Below are positions 1 to 7,970 of a DNA stretch of 8,845 bases, one piece after another (position 1 is the first letter of the stretch; each line of letters opens with the position of its first letter). Source of the DNA: Spirochaetales bacterium (GTDB taxonomy: Bacteria; Spirochaetota; Spirochaetia; ARS1246); NCBI GenBank assembly GCA_018644745.1, contig JABGPX010000384.1:1-8845 (forward strand), read 5' to 3'. Both the position numbers and the translations under genes were made by a program. The notes below the pieces were generated by a model. That model searched no databases, was not told where the DNA came from, and saw only the letters and a list, made by a program, of their open reading frames with translations.

Positions 1-918
1 GTTGTGTCACTTGATCCTTTGGCAAAATCATTGTCCGAAATCGTCGAAACGCAAAAAAAAGCCGAAGAAGAGAATGTAAGTCGGCAAATTCTCAAAAGAG
101 TTACTAAAGCGCTTCGGGAAGCATTCTATCATTTGCCGCGCGAAGAATACGACTGGCTTTCGACATACGGGCTTCATCAGAAAAAATCGACAGGGAAGAT
201 AGTCGCGAGTCAAACTGGTTCGGCTACGGGTGAAGCATTGTCGGTCGAAGAAGAAGCGGCCTTTGGAATCGAGATCTCAGAAAGTACGGGGACCGGAACA
301 ACGAAAGGATCAGTTTTCGATTTACCGGGTCCGTTGACTAAAACCCGGATAGTTCCAGCATCCGCTATCATCAAGATACGTCAAGAAAAAAAACTTCGGG
401 TTATCGGATACGACCGGAATAAGAATGTCGTAGATAGCGGTTTTACCGTGTCGTGGAACGTCAAGGATGGAGCCGGCACCCTCGACAAGACCGACGGCGA
501 GTATGTTACCTACCGCGCTCCGGAAGAACCGGGAGTGATGACTATCGAAGCAGTTGCGGCTCAGAATAACAAAGAATTTATTGCAGACACGATAATTACG
601 GTGACCGCTTCGGTTCTTCCTGAGAGTACGGGCAAGGATGATGCCCAGAGCGAGACAAAAGGGCTTCCCGGGTACACGTTCAAGAAAGCATCGGGAGAAT
701 TGTGGCGGTCATACTTTGATTTGAGAAATAACCTCGTTGTAATAAATAACGGACACAGCGATTACCTTTATGCAATTAAAGTAAATGTGCGAAAGCTTCG
801 ATATATCTGCAAGCTCTACGCGAAAGAGCTTGTTCTCAGCAATTTCCCGGGGGTGAGACCGGAAGAATTGCTGGAGCGGATGATAGAGCTGCAGCTGTAT
901 ACCGAGGAAAATCTTTAG
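1..918 (+). CDS. Partial multidomain protein with Ig-like domain, possibly C-terminal part of a GHKL ATPase-like protein
   Basis: The reading frame is open at the left edge. A GTG lies at position 4, but no ribosome binding site can be seen and the first codon is also in frame, so this is probably the 3' part of a longer gene. Residues are numbered from that GTG. Residues 1-57 are charged and helical, including the segment LPREEYDWL. Residues 60-112 are a Ser/Thr/Gly/Glu-rich linker. Residues about 113-201 look like a bacterial Ig-like beta-sandwich, with a WNVKDGAGTL strand, YRAPEEPG and a closing ITVTASV. A second linker follows at 202-222. Residues 230-304 (GELWRSYFDL, VINNGHSDY, YICKLYAKELVL) recall the C-terminal region of bacterial proteins with an N-terminal HATPase (GHKL) domain. 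That resemblance is from memory, and the ATPase domain would lie outside the window. No signal peptide or membrane segment is visible. It is convergent with the corrinoid gene block and shows no functional link to it. The CDS call is secure; the function is uncertain. Confidence 0.6.
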   Translation, partial: VVSLDPLAKSLSEIVETQKKAEEENVSRQILKRVTKALREAFYHLPREEYDWLSTYGLHQKKSTGKIVASQTGSATGEALSVEEEAAFGIEISESTGTGTTKGSVFDLPGPLTKTRIVPASAIIKIRQEKKLRVIGYDRNKNVVDSGFTVSWNVKDGAGTLDKTDGEYVTYRAPEEPGVMTIEAVAAQNNKEFIADTIITVTASVLPESTGKDDAQSETKGLPGYTFKKASGELWRSYFDLRNNLVVINNGHSDYLYAIKVNVRKLRYICKLYAKELVLSNFPGVRPEELLERMIELQLYTEENL

Positions 919-930
919 TGCAGACGAGCA

Positions 931-977
931 CCGGGCCCACGCCCATGCGGAAGGGCCCAGAATACCAGCCCGGGTAT
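931..977. terminator. GC-rich palindromes in convergent gap, possible bidirectional terminator
   Basis: The 98-base gap between two converging stop codons holds several overlapping inverted repeats. GGGCCC occurs at 933-938 and 953-958, giving a 6-bp stem with a 14-base loop. CCGGGC at 931-936 can instead pair with GCCCGG at 968-973. ATACC at 962-966 pairs with GGTAT at 973-977. No uninterrupted T-run follows on either strand, so this is not a canonical intrinsic terminator. The position between convergent genes is the main support. Confidence 0.35.
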
Positions 978-1016
978 GCAATTGTTTAAATATACATTTC
1001 TACAGGAATCGGAACA

Positions 1017-2867
1017 TTACTCAAGCGGAAAATACATATTCATGATGTACTCTTCCTGAAAATCCGCGGATGTGGAGAGCTCAATATATTCAGCGGTCTC
1101 AGCGATCCGATCACATTCCGCGAGGCATTCTTCAGATATGAGCGAGAGTACTGCTCCCGTACCCGCCGCGTTCCCGATTACTTCTACTTTGTTTTCCAGC
1201 TCCGCGGGTATCAAGCCAATCTTAATTGCGTTAATCTTGTCGATGAAGCTGCCGAAACCACCGGCAAGATATACAACGTCGATGTCAGCCACCTCTTTGC
1301 CGGCTTTCTTCAACAGTGTCATAATTCCCGCGGCGATAGACGCCTTCGCGAGCTGGATTTCTCGCACATCTTTCTGCGTCATTATCACTGGCTCGCCATT
1401 TTCTGTAAGTGTCCCGTCGGCTAAAATGAGGGCGGGTTGATCGTTGTCTTCTGTTATGAGTGAGGATAGCGAACAAGCGGAAGTATCCGCAAGCTCTGAT
1501 GAATCGAGCATTCTGCCGGTTTCATCCACCACACCGCAGTCCAGCAAAAGGGCCATTACATCGATAATTCCTGATCCGCATATGCCAATTGGCCTTGATT
1601 CTCCGATTGTGGTATAGGAGATTTTGCTATCGGTGAGTTTGACCGTGTTGATGGCTCCGCTTATGCCGCCGACTCCGTGCTTGATGGTAGCACCCTCAAA
1701 TGCCGGCCCCGCCGCGGTTGAGCAGCAGAGCAGCCCGTCTTTACTGCCGAGAACTATTTCACCATTGGTGCCGATGTCTATGAGTAGACTGAGAGCCTCC
1801 CCATAATAGAGACCGCTCGATAACGTTGCCGCGACTATATCGGCTCCCACATATCCGGAAATGCTGGGGAGTAAAAATACGCTCGCGCCCTTCGGAATGC
1901 CTATTCCCATGTCATCCGCGAGAAAAGTCATTCTGTTTTTCGCCACCGGAATGAAAGGGACCGTCGCTATGCGGCCTGGAGGAAGCCCGGATGCCAGATG
2001 CATCATGGTTGTATTGCCGGCGAGGGCAATGCTGTAGATATTTTCGATTTTTATGTCATTTTTTTCAGTAAGATCCCAAATCATGCTGTTTATTTGATTG
2101 ATGATTCTCTTTCTGAGCTGTTCTATGCCGTTCTCGTTCTGAAGTGTGTAATTGATCCGCGAGATAACATCCTGCCCGTGAGACTTCTGAGCATTTAGTC
2201 CAGAAGCGGCATCAACGGTTTTGCCTGTAGTAAGATCGACAAGATAGGCGACAACCGTGGTGGTGCCGATATCAACCGCTATACCATAATTCCTGCCGGT
2301 TGTATCACCGGGTTCGACGGTAATGATGTAATTCCGATCATGTACAGCGGTAACCGAATAGTCATTTCCTCTTATTAATTCCGGCAGCTGGTAAAGCTGC
2401 TTGAGGGGCATGTGAAACGAGCCTCCGCCGAGAGCATCTTTCAAGCGGGCGAAATCGTCTCTTTGGTCTTCGAGATCCGGTTTGTCCAGGGTGACTGCGG
2501 TTTTCCGCACATTGGGCAGGATTTCGGCGTCATATTCGACGCCGGTTACCATTATATGGGCTCGGCTGTTTTCCCGGATCCTGACCCGCACGTCTCCCCT
2601 CGGCAGAGTTAGGCAAGCAAGACGAACTCCTCGTTCCAGCTCGTGCTCAGATAAGAAGCGCTTCTCTTGCTCGGTAATTTCCGAGACAGGGCCTTGCTCG
2701 ACGATGAGCTTGCATTTGCCGCATTTCCCTTTTCCTCCGCACGGGGCCTCTATGACCGCGTCGGTTCCACCTGTAATTGCTTTATGAAGGCTGACCTCCC
2801 GGCTCGAGGTGAGAGTATTCTTTTCATCGCCGACAACAACCGTAATAGTGCAGCCTGTTTCGCTCAT
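1017..2867 (-). CDS. acsV: Corrinoid activation/regeneration protein, RACo/AcsV type (2Fe-2S ferredoxin + ASKHA ATPase)
   Basis: This family uses ATP hydrolysis to drive uphill reduction of an oxidised Co(II) corrinoid protein back to Co(I), with electrons passing through its own 2Fe-2S centre in the cytoplasm. The 616-residue product has an N-terminal plant-type ferredoxin domain with ligands C43, C49, C52 and C85 (CX5CX2CX32C). A linker region follows, then an ASKHA-type domain from about residue 194. Nucleotide-site motifs are DIGTTT (199-204), LAGNTTM (282-288), DIGTNGE (364-370), ICGSGIID (429-436) and LAGGFGSFI (534-542). Length and order match RACo of the Wood-Ljungdahl pathway, and distinguish it from RamA, whose clusters are C-terminal 4Fe-4S. 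The ATG at 2867 has AGGA ten bases upstream. It is the third gene of the block, 32 bases after folD. The symbol acsV assumes the client is the CFeSP of CODH/ACS. The client could equally be a corrinoid protein of a demethylation system, since neither is in view. The family assignment is strong; the partner is unknown. Confidence 0.9.
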   Translation of the reverse strand: MSETGCTITVVVGDEKNTLTSSREVSLHKAITGGTDAVIEAPCGGKGKCGKCKLIVEQGPVSEITEQEKRFLSEHELERGVRLACLTLPRGDVRVRIRENSRAHIMVTGVEYDAEILPNVRKTAVTLDKPDLEDQRDDFARLKDALGGGSFHMPLKQLYQLPELIRGNDYSVTAVHDRNYIITVEPGDTTGRNYGIAVDIGTTTVVAYLVDLTTGKTVDAASGLNAQKSHGQDVISRINYTLQNENGIEQLRKRIINQINSMIWDLTEKNDIKIENIYSIALAGNTTMMHLASGLPPGRIATVPFIPVAKNRMTFLADDMGIGIPKGASVFLLPSISGYVGADIVAATLSSGLYYGEALSLLIDIGTNGEIVLGSKDGLLCCSTAAGPAFEGATIKHGVGGISGAINTVKLTDSKISYTTIGESRPIGICGSGIIDVMALLLDCGVVDETGRMLDSSELADTSACSLSSLITEDNDQPALILADGTLTENGEPVIMTQKDVREIQLAKASIAAGIMTLLKKAGKEVADIDVVYLAGGFGSFIDKINAIKIGLIPAELENKVEVIGNAAGTGAVLSLISEECLAECDRIAETAEYIELSTSADFQEEYIMNMYFPLE

Positions 2868-2899
2868 GATGGGGATTCCTACCTTGTTTTTCTGTCGTT

Positions 2900-3778
2900 C
2901 TAATTAAGACGCTTTTTAGATAAATTCACGGTGCTTACAAGAAGCATTGTGATGGTCATGGGACCAACACCGCCCGGAACAGGCGTGATCATCGAAGCTT
3001 TTTCCGAAACCTCTTCAAATGCAACATCCCCGACCAGTCGATATCCCCGCTTTTTGCTAACGTCGTCCACTCTGTTAACGCCGACGTCAATTACGACCGC
3101 GCCGTCTTTTACCATATCCGCGGTGATCATTTCCGGACGTCCTGCCGCCGCGATAAGGATGTCTGCTTGCAGAGTAAGTGATTTCAGGTCTTTGGTTCGA
3201 GTATGGCAGAGGGTCACTGTCGCGTTTCCCCGGTCGTTTTTCTGCAGCAGCATATTTGCAACCGGTTTTCCAACGATGTTGCTCCTGCCGACAACGACAA
3301 CGTGAGCACCCTCGATTTTTACATTTTTCCGAATAAGCATTTCAACGACCCCGTTTGGGGTACAGGGGAGTACCGTCGGCTCACCGAGCATCATTTTCCC
3401 GATATTCATGGGGTGGAATCCATCGACGTCTTTATCGGAAACATGCATCAGAACTTCCTGCTCGTTGATATGAGAGGGAAGGGGAAGTTGAACCAGGATG
3501 CCGTCGATTTTCGGATCATTGTTCATCTTACCAATAACAGCGATAAGCTCTTCCTGAGTGGTTTCCGCCGGGATACGATTGTCATCCGAATAGATGCCAA
3601 TTTCCTCACATGCCTTTTCTTTTGCGGTGACATAGGACTTACTGGCCGGATCATCGCCAACCAGTATGACGCCAAGGCCGGGAATAATTCCTTTGCCCTT
3701 GAGTTCGGATACCTCTACTTTTAATTCTTCCCTGATCTGAGCCGCGATTTCTTTGCCCGAAATAATTTCCGCTGCCAT
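2900..3778 (-). CDS. folD: Bifunctional methylene-THF dehydrogenase / methenyl-THF cyclohydrolase FolD
   Basis: FolD reversibly interconverts 10-formyl-THF, 5,10-methenyl-THF and 5,10-methylene-THF with NAD(P)H, in the cytoplasm. The 292-residue length is typical of the family. Catalytic residues are in place: Y49 and K53 in the YVTAK motif, Q98 in DGILVQLPLP, and the DKDVDGFHP segment at 115-123. Further signatures are PCTPNG (138-143), the Rossmann motif GRSNIVGKP (164-172) and the C-terminal TPVPGGVGPMT (265-275). The ATG at 3778 is preceded by a purine-rich GGGGGAA a few bases upstream. It lies 14 bases after the pterin-dependent methyltransferase and 32 before the corrinoid activator, so the three are almost certainly co-transcribed. 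Together with fhs it supplies the formyl-to-methylene steps of the folate branch. Nothing is missing or truncated. Confidence 0.97.
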   Translation of the reverse strand: MAAEIISGKEIAAQIREELKVEVSELKGKGIIPGLGVILVGDDPASKSYVTAKEKACEEIGIYSDDNRIPAETTQEELIAVIGKMNNDPKIDGILVQLPLPSHINEQEVLMHVSDKDVDGFHPMNIGKMMLGEPTVLPCTPNGVVEMLIRKNVKIEGAHVVVVGRSNIVGKPVANMLLQKNDRGNATVTLCHTRTKDLKSLTLQADILIAAAGRPEMITADMVKDGAVVIDVGVNRVDDVSKKRGYRLVGDVAFEEVSEKASMITPVPGGVGPMTITMLLVSTVNLSKKRLN

Positions 3779-3792
3779 TGTTTCCCCCGTTG

Positions 3793-4815
3793 TTACTTTA
3801 TTCTACCGTCTCTGAACGCCGCGATATATTCACCTCCGAACATATCTGTTCCCTCAAGTACAGCCCGCGCCAGCACAAATGCTTCGCTTTCCGGATCCAT
3901 GGCGGCAACCTCCGCCGGCGGCATCTGTACGGGATCGATAATACCTCCGTTCCCGCCGGCCTGGGCGAATAGCCATACAAAGACCATGTTGAGGAGTTTC
4001 CTATTGGGCATGCCAAAGGAGATGTTGCTCAAGCCCCCGGTGATATTCACCCCTTCATACCGCTCTTTAACAGCGGTAGTGGACTCGAAAAAGTTTTTTC
4101 CGTTCATTGGGTCGACACTGATTGGAAAAACTAAAGGATCGAGATGCAGGTGGCCACGATCCATCCCTCGCTTTTCAAGTATATCCATTATACCGTCGAA
4201 ATTCGTAATTCTTGTTTCGGTTGTGTTCGGTAAACCCGATTTACCTGCGGCGCTTACAATTGCTTCGATATCGAAATCCTGAATTGCGTCGGCAGCATCC
4301 TCTCGCTCGAGGCTGATAGAGTTTACCATCGGCCTGAAATCGCTACGGCATTGTTTTAGACCGGCGACAAGTGTGTCAACATTCGAGGAATCTATACTCA
4401 GAGGGGTGTCATAGTTCTCGGAGAGATATTTCGAAAGCCATGTCATTATCTCCACCCGCTCGCCAGTATCGTTGGTGTATTCATCAACGTTTACATCGAG
4501 GAAGTTGGCGCCTTTTTTTATCTGCCTTTCGGCGGCCCAGCAAAGATATTTCCCTCCAAGCTCCCTGTCTTCATTGCTTTTAGCATTGAGACAATGATAA
4601 ATCGCAAGAGCGACATGCCGAATTTTTCCTTCGCTGTAGGGAGGGCTTACTTCCGCCCAATTTGATGGTACCGGAAGAAGAAAGCGCTCGCCTTTGTATT
4701 TGAATGAAACGCCCTCACCGCCGCCGGGAAGCGAATCCGTTCGGCTTCCGCCGCTTGTCACTATACGTGTGCAGTGAATGTTTTCACCGACAGTTATAAA
4801 ATTGTCCATGCTCAT
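3793..4815 (-). CDS. Pterin-binding methyl-THF:corrinoid methyltransferase (DHPS/MeTr family), extended form
   Basis: Proteins of this TIM-barrel family move the methyl group between methyl-THF and the cobalt of a corrinoid protein. The 340-residue product carries MeTr signatures: GENIHCTR (10-17), FLDVNVDE (105-112), LSIDSS (139-144), MVNSIS (163-168), LDPLVFPIS (225-233) and GGLSNISFGMPNR (260-272). The last holds the conserved Asn (N264) that in AcsE interacts with the pterin. AcsE of acetogens is about 262 residues. The excess here is mostly an N-terminal region at about 18-85 (Gly-rich 22-35, then FKYKGERFLLPVP), plus an extended C-terminal end. This matches a longer subgroup often labelled only 'dihydropteroate synthase'. 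An in-frame TGA lies three codons upstream, so translation begins at the ATG at 4815 or the one at 4809. The nearest GGAG is 13 bases away, a weak initiation context. It is first in the block with folD and the activator. True folate-synthesis DHPS is unlikely given the GLSNISFGMPNR motif and the neighbours. Confidence 0.85.
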   Translation of the reverse strand: MSMDNFITVGENIHCTRIVTSGGSRTDSLPGGGEGVSFKYKGERFLLPVPSNWAEVSPPYSEGKIRHVALAIYHCLNAKSNEDRELGGKYLCWAAERQIKKGANFLDVNVDEYTNDTGERVEIMTWLSKYLSENYDTPLSIDSSNVDTLVAGLKQCRSDFRPMVNSISLEREDAADAIQDFDIEAIVSAAGKSGLPNTTETRITNFDGIMDILEKRGMDRGHLHLDPLVFPISVDPMNGKNFFESTTAVKERYEGVNITGGLSNISFGMPNRKLLNMVFVWLFAQAGGNGGIIDPVQMPPAEVAAMDPESEAFVLARAVLEGTDMFGGEYIAAFRDGRIK

Positions 4816-4850
4816 GATTGTTCATTTACTCCGATGTTAGTCTTATTTTT

Positions 4851-4879
4851 CATTCCGGCCGAGCCTGGTAACGGAATGC
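4851..4879. repeat. Inverted repeat upstream of the methyltransferase operon
   Basis: CATTCCG (4851-4857) and CGGAATG (4873-4879) form a perfect 7-bp inverted repeat around a 15-base centre, where GCC/GGT can add three weaker pairs. It sits in the 119-base gap between the regulator stop and the methyltransferase start. No T-run follows on either strand, so it is more likely an operator or a leader hairpin of the downstream operon than a terminator of the regulator gene. Confidence 0.4.
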
Positions 4880-4934
4880 TTCACGACGACTGTAAACTAT
4901 AGAAAACCAGATGTCTTGTCTTATTATGAGATGT

Positions 4935-6101
4935 TTAGGTAATATTGTTAAGTACTTGCTGAGGTTTTCTGTTTAGACGTCGATATTCTCCGGGCGGCAT
5001 CGCCCTCAATCGTTTGAAAACTTTTGTAAAATAGCTCTGATCGTTGAATCCGGACGCGAATGCGATTTCCGAGGCGCTAAGGGATGTCCGTTCAAGAAGT
5101 GAGCACGCGTGATCGACTCGAAACCTGTTGAGCAGGTCGCTGTACGTATAGCCGGTTCCTTCCTTTATTAAATGTGAAAAGTAGCTTGGTGAGAGGTGGC
5201 ACACCTTAGCCACTTGATCTCGCGAAATAGGCTTGTCCAGATTTCGCTTGATGTAAAGAATTGCCGGTGCGAGCGTATGTTGATAGGCTCCCTGATCCGA
5301 GCTCAAATTTAGATTTACAAACAGATCGAGCCATTTGAGAAGCCAGCTATTCATCTCGTCTTCATTACTCACTTTGAGGAAGTCGGCGAGATAGACGCTG
5401 TTTGCTCCAAGGAGGATTTCCGGCTCCGCCCCCTCGCTCACCGCTGCCCGGTACATCTGAACTACCATTTCGAGAAGCAGGAGCTTGAGTACCTCGAAAT
5501 CTGTTCCTCCGGCGTGATATACCCCAACCAGAATTCTGTTGATTATTTCCCTTGCTCCTTCGAGATTTCGGTTCCTCACTGCGTTAAGGATTTCCCGCTC
5601 TTCTATCAGAAGGAGGTCACGCGGATTTTGAAAGAAAATATGTTTTGATTGATGAATTGCTTCCGCCCGTTTCGCTGCCGTATGCGCCATCATTCGATTC
5701 AACTGCATTAAGCCGTCGTTGATGAGATTTTTCTTTCCCGCCAGATCAAGGAGCGCCCATGCCGCGTCTTGTATGGCGGAAGCACTGCGCTTCTCAGCAT
5801 AACCCGGTTCACAGCCAGAGAAGAAGCCTCCAAGTATTTCACTGTTCAGGCAAAGCGGAACGCACCAGAGAAAGGCTCCGCTGTCGAGCATGATGATGTT
5901 CGGCTCTCCCCAGCGGACCGATTCCTCCGCCATTCGGGAGAACTGGTGGCGATTTGATTGATCCAGTCCTTGCAGTTCTATCGAACCGAATTGTATCTGC
6001 CCCTTGCTGATAAACGCTAATTGTAAGTCAAAAACTTGGCCGTAGCTTTCGTGGAGTTCTTGAAATAGCTGTTCTTCAAGAAAGGTGTCCCATTCAATCA
6101 T
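4935..6101 (-). CDS. AraC-family transcriptional regulator with PocR-like sensory domain
   Basis: A predicted cytoplasmic ligand-responsive DNA-binding protein of 388 residues. Residues about 5-100 resemble the PocR sensory domain, with [12 protein letters not shown] and then a glycine-marked core, [20 protein letters not shown] (75-94). The cysteine usual ahead of that core is not obvious, so the domain call is moderate. A helical linker (about 105-280) joins it to a C-terminal AraC/XylS double helix-turn-helix: first HTH at 292-317 ([20 protein letters not shown]), second at 341-374 with the family signature [15 protein letters not shown] and closing PPGEYR. The chosen start is the ATG at 6101. 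An in-frame TTG at 6140 would add 13 residues but has no ribosome binding site and cuts into the divergent promoter region. It is divergent from fhs and directly upstream of the methyltransferase-folD-activator block. The likely role is control of one or both arms; PocR-type domains are associated with small organic ligands, and the ligand here is unknown. Confidence 0.87.
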   Translation of the reverse strand: MIEWDTFLEEQLFQELHESYGQVFDLQLAFISKGQIQFGSIELQGLDQSNRHQFSRMAEESVRWGEPNIIMLDSGAFLWCVPLCLNSEILGGFFSGCEPGYAEKRSASAIQDAAWALLDLAGKKNLINDGLMQLNRMMAHTAAKRAEAIHQSKHIFFQNPRDLLLIEEREILNAVRNRNLEGAREIINRILVGVYHAGGTDFEVLKLLLLEMVVQMYRAAVSEGAEPEILLGANSVYLADFLKVSNEDEMNSWLLKWLDLFVNLNLSSDQGAYQHTLAPAILYIKRNLDKPISRDQVAKVCHLSPSYFSHLIKEGTGYTYSDLLNRFRVDHACSLLERTSLSASEIAFASGFNDQSYFTKVFKRLRAMPPGEYRRLNRKPQQVLNNIT

Positions 6102-6195
6102 ATTCACACTAAAATACCAAAAAAAAGCATATGAATACAAGCAGGATATGATACAATCGATTATTCTGAAATCATCAATAGGACAGGAGGATCGT
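6102..6195. promoter_or_regulatory. Divergent regulatory region between the AraC-type regulator and fhs
   Basis: This AT-rich 94-base gap must hold promoters for both divergent genes. On the plus strand two overlapping -10-like hexamers occur, TATGAT (6147-6152) and TACAAT (6152-6157), but no recognisable -35 lies 16-18 bases upstream of either. That would fit an activator-dependent promoter. Possible operator elements are the inverted pair TATTCA (6101-6106) and TGAATA (6132-6137), the palindrome AATCGATT (6155-6162), and ATGAT (6148-6152) with ATCAT (6171-6175). None is long enough to be convincing alone. No THF-riboswitch-like structure was recognised. Confidence 0.45.
6185..6190 (+). promoter_or_regulatory. 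Ribosome binding site that fixes the fhs start
   Basis: A perfect AGGAGG lies five bases upstream of the ATG at 6196. The frame is open further upstream to an ATG at 6085, but that would add 37 residues unlike any Fhs N-terminus and overlap the regulator gene. This site therefore sets the start. Confidence 0.9.
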
Positions 6196-7962
6196 ATGGC
6201 AACACTTGACCCAACAACGATGAAAGACTGGGAAATTGCGGAAGCCGCAGGTGAAACAATGATTACCGTTGAGGAAAACGCGGCGAACCTTGGCGTAGAA
6301 AAAAAGGAACTCTTTCCATATGGTCATTATGTCGGAAAGCTGGACTATATGGCCATTCTCGATAGGCTGAAGTCAAAGCCCAATGGTAAATATATCGAAG
6401 TTACGGCCATCACACCGACACCCCTTGGTGAAGGAAAAACGACAACGACTATGGGTCTTGTACAGGGACTTGGCAAAATCGGAAAAAACGTCGTTGGAGC
6501 AATACGGCAGCCTTCCGGCGGGCCGACCTTCAATATAAAGGGATCCGCCGCCGGCGGCGGTCTGGCTCAATGTATCCCCCTTACCGATTTCAGTCTTGGG
6601 CTCACCGGCGATATTGATGCTATTACTAATGCTCACAATCTAGCAATGTGTGCCCTTACCAGCCGCATGCAGCACGAATTCAATTATGGCGACAAAACTC
6701 TTGCAAAGAAAAATCTCAAGCGCCTGGATATAGATCCTAGAAATGTTTCCCTTAGCTGGATAATGGATTTTGCGGCACAGGCCCTTCGAGATATTACCAT
6801 TGGTCAGGGCGGAAAGATGGATGGATTTCTTATGAAGAGCGGGTTTGCTATCACCGTCTCTTCAGAAATAATGGCGATTCTCGCTGTTGCTCGAGATCTT
6901 GCGGATATGCGTGAGCGGATGGGCAAAATCATTGTTGCTTACAGCAAACGCGGTAAGCCGATCACGACCGCGGATCTTGAAGTCGATGGAGCAATGACCG
7001 CGCTCATGGCAAAGGCTATCAATCCAAACCTGATGCAGACTGTTGAAGGCCAGCCCGTTCTGGTTCATGCCGGTCCATTTGCTAATATTGCTATTGGCCA
7101 GTCATCGATAATCGCCGACCGGCTTGGTCTGAAACTTGGTGACTATCATGTAACTGAGAGCGGATTTGGTGCGGATATCGGTTTTGAAAAGTTTTGGAAT
7201 CTAAAATGCCGTTTCAGCGGTTTAACCCCGCATTGTTCAGTAATTGTGGCAACCATCAGAGCTCTCAAGATGCATGGCGGCGGACCTACCGTTGTTCCGG
7301 GAGCCCCTCTCGATCCCGTATACAAAGAAAAAGCGACGGATCTGGTAGAAAAGGGCGTTGAAAATCTTCTCGCTCACATTGAAACGGTGAAGAAGAGCGG
7401 AATCACTCCTGTTGTGTGTATAAATCATTTTTATACCGACACAGACGAAGAAGTTAATGTAATCAAAAAAGCCGTCGAGGCTGTCGGAGCACGGGTTGCC
7501 GTATCCAAGCATTGGGAGAAAGGCGGCGCAGGCGCGGTTGAATTGGCTGATGCTGTTGTCGAGGCTTGCGAGACCGAACCGAAAATCAATTTCCTTTATG
7601 ACGAAAGCACACCTCTCAAGGGTCGAATTGAATTGATCGCAAAGGAAGTATATGGAGCCGACGGCGTAACTTACTCACCGGAAGCGGACGCCAAAATCAA
7701 AGCAAGCGAAGCAGATCCCGAGATGCTGAAGCTGGGCACATGTATGGTGAAAACGCATCTCAGCCTCTCTCACGATCCTACCTTGAAAGGACGGCCGAAG
7801 GGCTGGGTATTGCCCATCCGGGACGTGCAGACCTATATGGGCGCGGGATTCTTTGTTCCTATTGCAGGCGCCATAAAATTGATGCCGGGAATGGCATCCG
7901 ATCCGGCATACCGCTATGTTGATGTAGATGTAAATACCGGAAAAGTAAAAGGTCTTTTTTAA
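6196..7962 (+). CDS. fhs: Formate-tetrahydrofolate ligase (10-formyl-THF synthetase)
   Basis: Fhs joins formate to THF with ATP to give 10-formyl-THF, the entry step of the folate branch; the reaction is reversible and can make ATP when the pathway runs oxidatively. The 588-residue product shows the P-loop TPLGEGKTT (75-83), the first family signature [10 protein letters not shown] (113-122), [17 protein letters not shown] (323-339), the second signature [12 protein letters not shown] (351-362), HWEKGGAG (439-446) and a VKGLF end. This is the long form; clostridial enzymes are about 556 residues, and the extra includes the N-terminal segment beginning [18 protein letters not shown]. The start at 6196 is set by a perfect AGGAGG. 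It is divergent from the AraC-type regulator and followed by a terminator-like structure, so it is probably monocistronic. Sequence and signatures are intact. Confidence 0.97.
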   Translation: MATLDPTTMKDWEIAEAAGETMITVEENAANLGVEKKELFPYGHYVGKLDYMAILDRLKSKPNGKYIEVTAITPTPLGEGKTTTTMGLVQGLGKIGKNVVGAIRQPSGGPTFNIKGSAAGGGLAQCIPLTDFSLGLTGDIDAITNAHNLAMCALTSRMQHEFNYGDKTLAKKNLKRLDIDPRNVSLSWIMDFAAQALRDITIGQGGKMDGFLMKSGFAITVSSEIMAILAVARDLADMRERMGKIIVAYSKRGKPITTADLEVDGAMTALMAKAINPNLMQTVEGQPVLVHAGPFANIAIGQSSIIADRLGLKLGDYHVTESGFGADIGFEKFWNLKCRFSGLTPHCSVIVATIRALKMHGGGPTVVPGAPLDPVYKEKATDLVEKGVENLLAHIETVKKSGITPVVCINHFYTDTDEEVNVIKKAVEAVGARVAVSKHWEKGGAGAVELADAVVEACETEPKINFLYDESTPLKGRIELIAKEVYGADGVTYSPEADAKIKASEADPEMLKLGTCMVKTHLSLSHDPTLKGRPKGWVLPIRDVQTYMGAGFFVPIAGAIKLMPGMASDPAYRYVDVDVNTGKVKGLF

Positions 7963-7970
7963 ATAAACAT

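Noticed and set aside
709..981. 90-codon minus-strand open frame at the end of the first gene
   Set aside because: It is antisense to the conserved-looking C-terminal segment of the plus-strand gene and runs through the palindrome region; no motif is visible.
3203..3724. 173-codon plus-strand open frame opposite folD
   Set aside because: It lies entirely antisense to an intact, clearly conserved folD and its product shows no recognisable motif.
4851..4879. Inverted repeat as terminator of the regulator gene
   Set aside because: No T-run follows the stem in the direction of transcription; on that strand the following bases are A-rich.
6102..6140. TTG start at 6140 for the AraC-type regulator
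   Set aside because: No ribosome binding site precedes it, it reads through low-complexity AT-rich DNA, and it adds only 13 unconserved residues.
6085..6195. Longer fhs frame starting at the ATG at 6085
   Set aside because: The extra 37 residues do not resemble Fhs, the frame would overlap the divergent regulator gene and its promoter, and a perfect AGGAGG precedes the ATG at 6196.
6102..6195. Tetrahydrofolate riboswitch ahead of fhs
   Set aside because: The gap is short and AT-rich with no paired domains resembling the known THF riboswitch.
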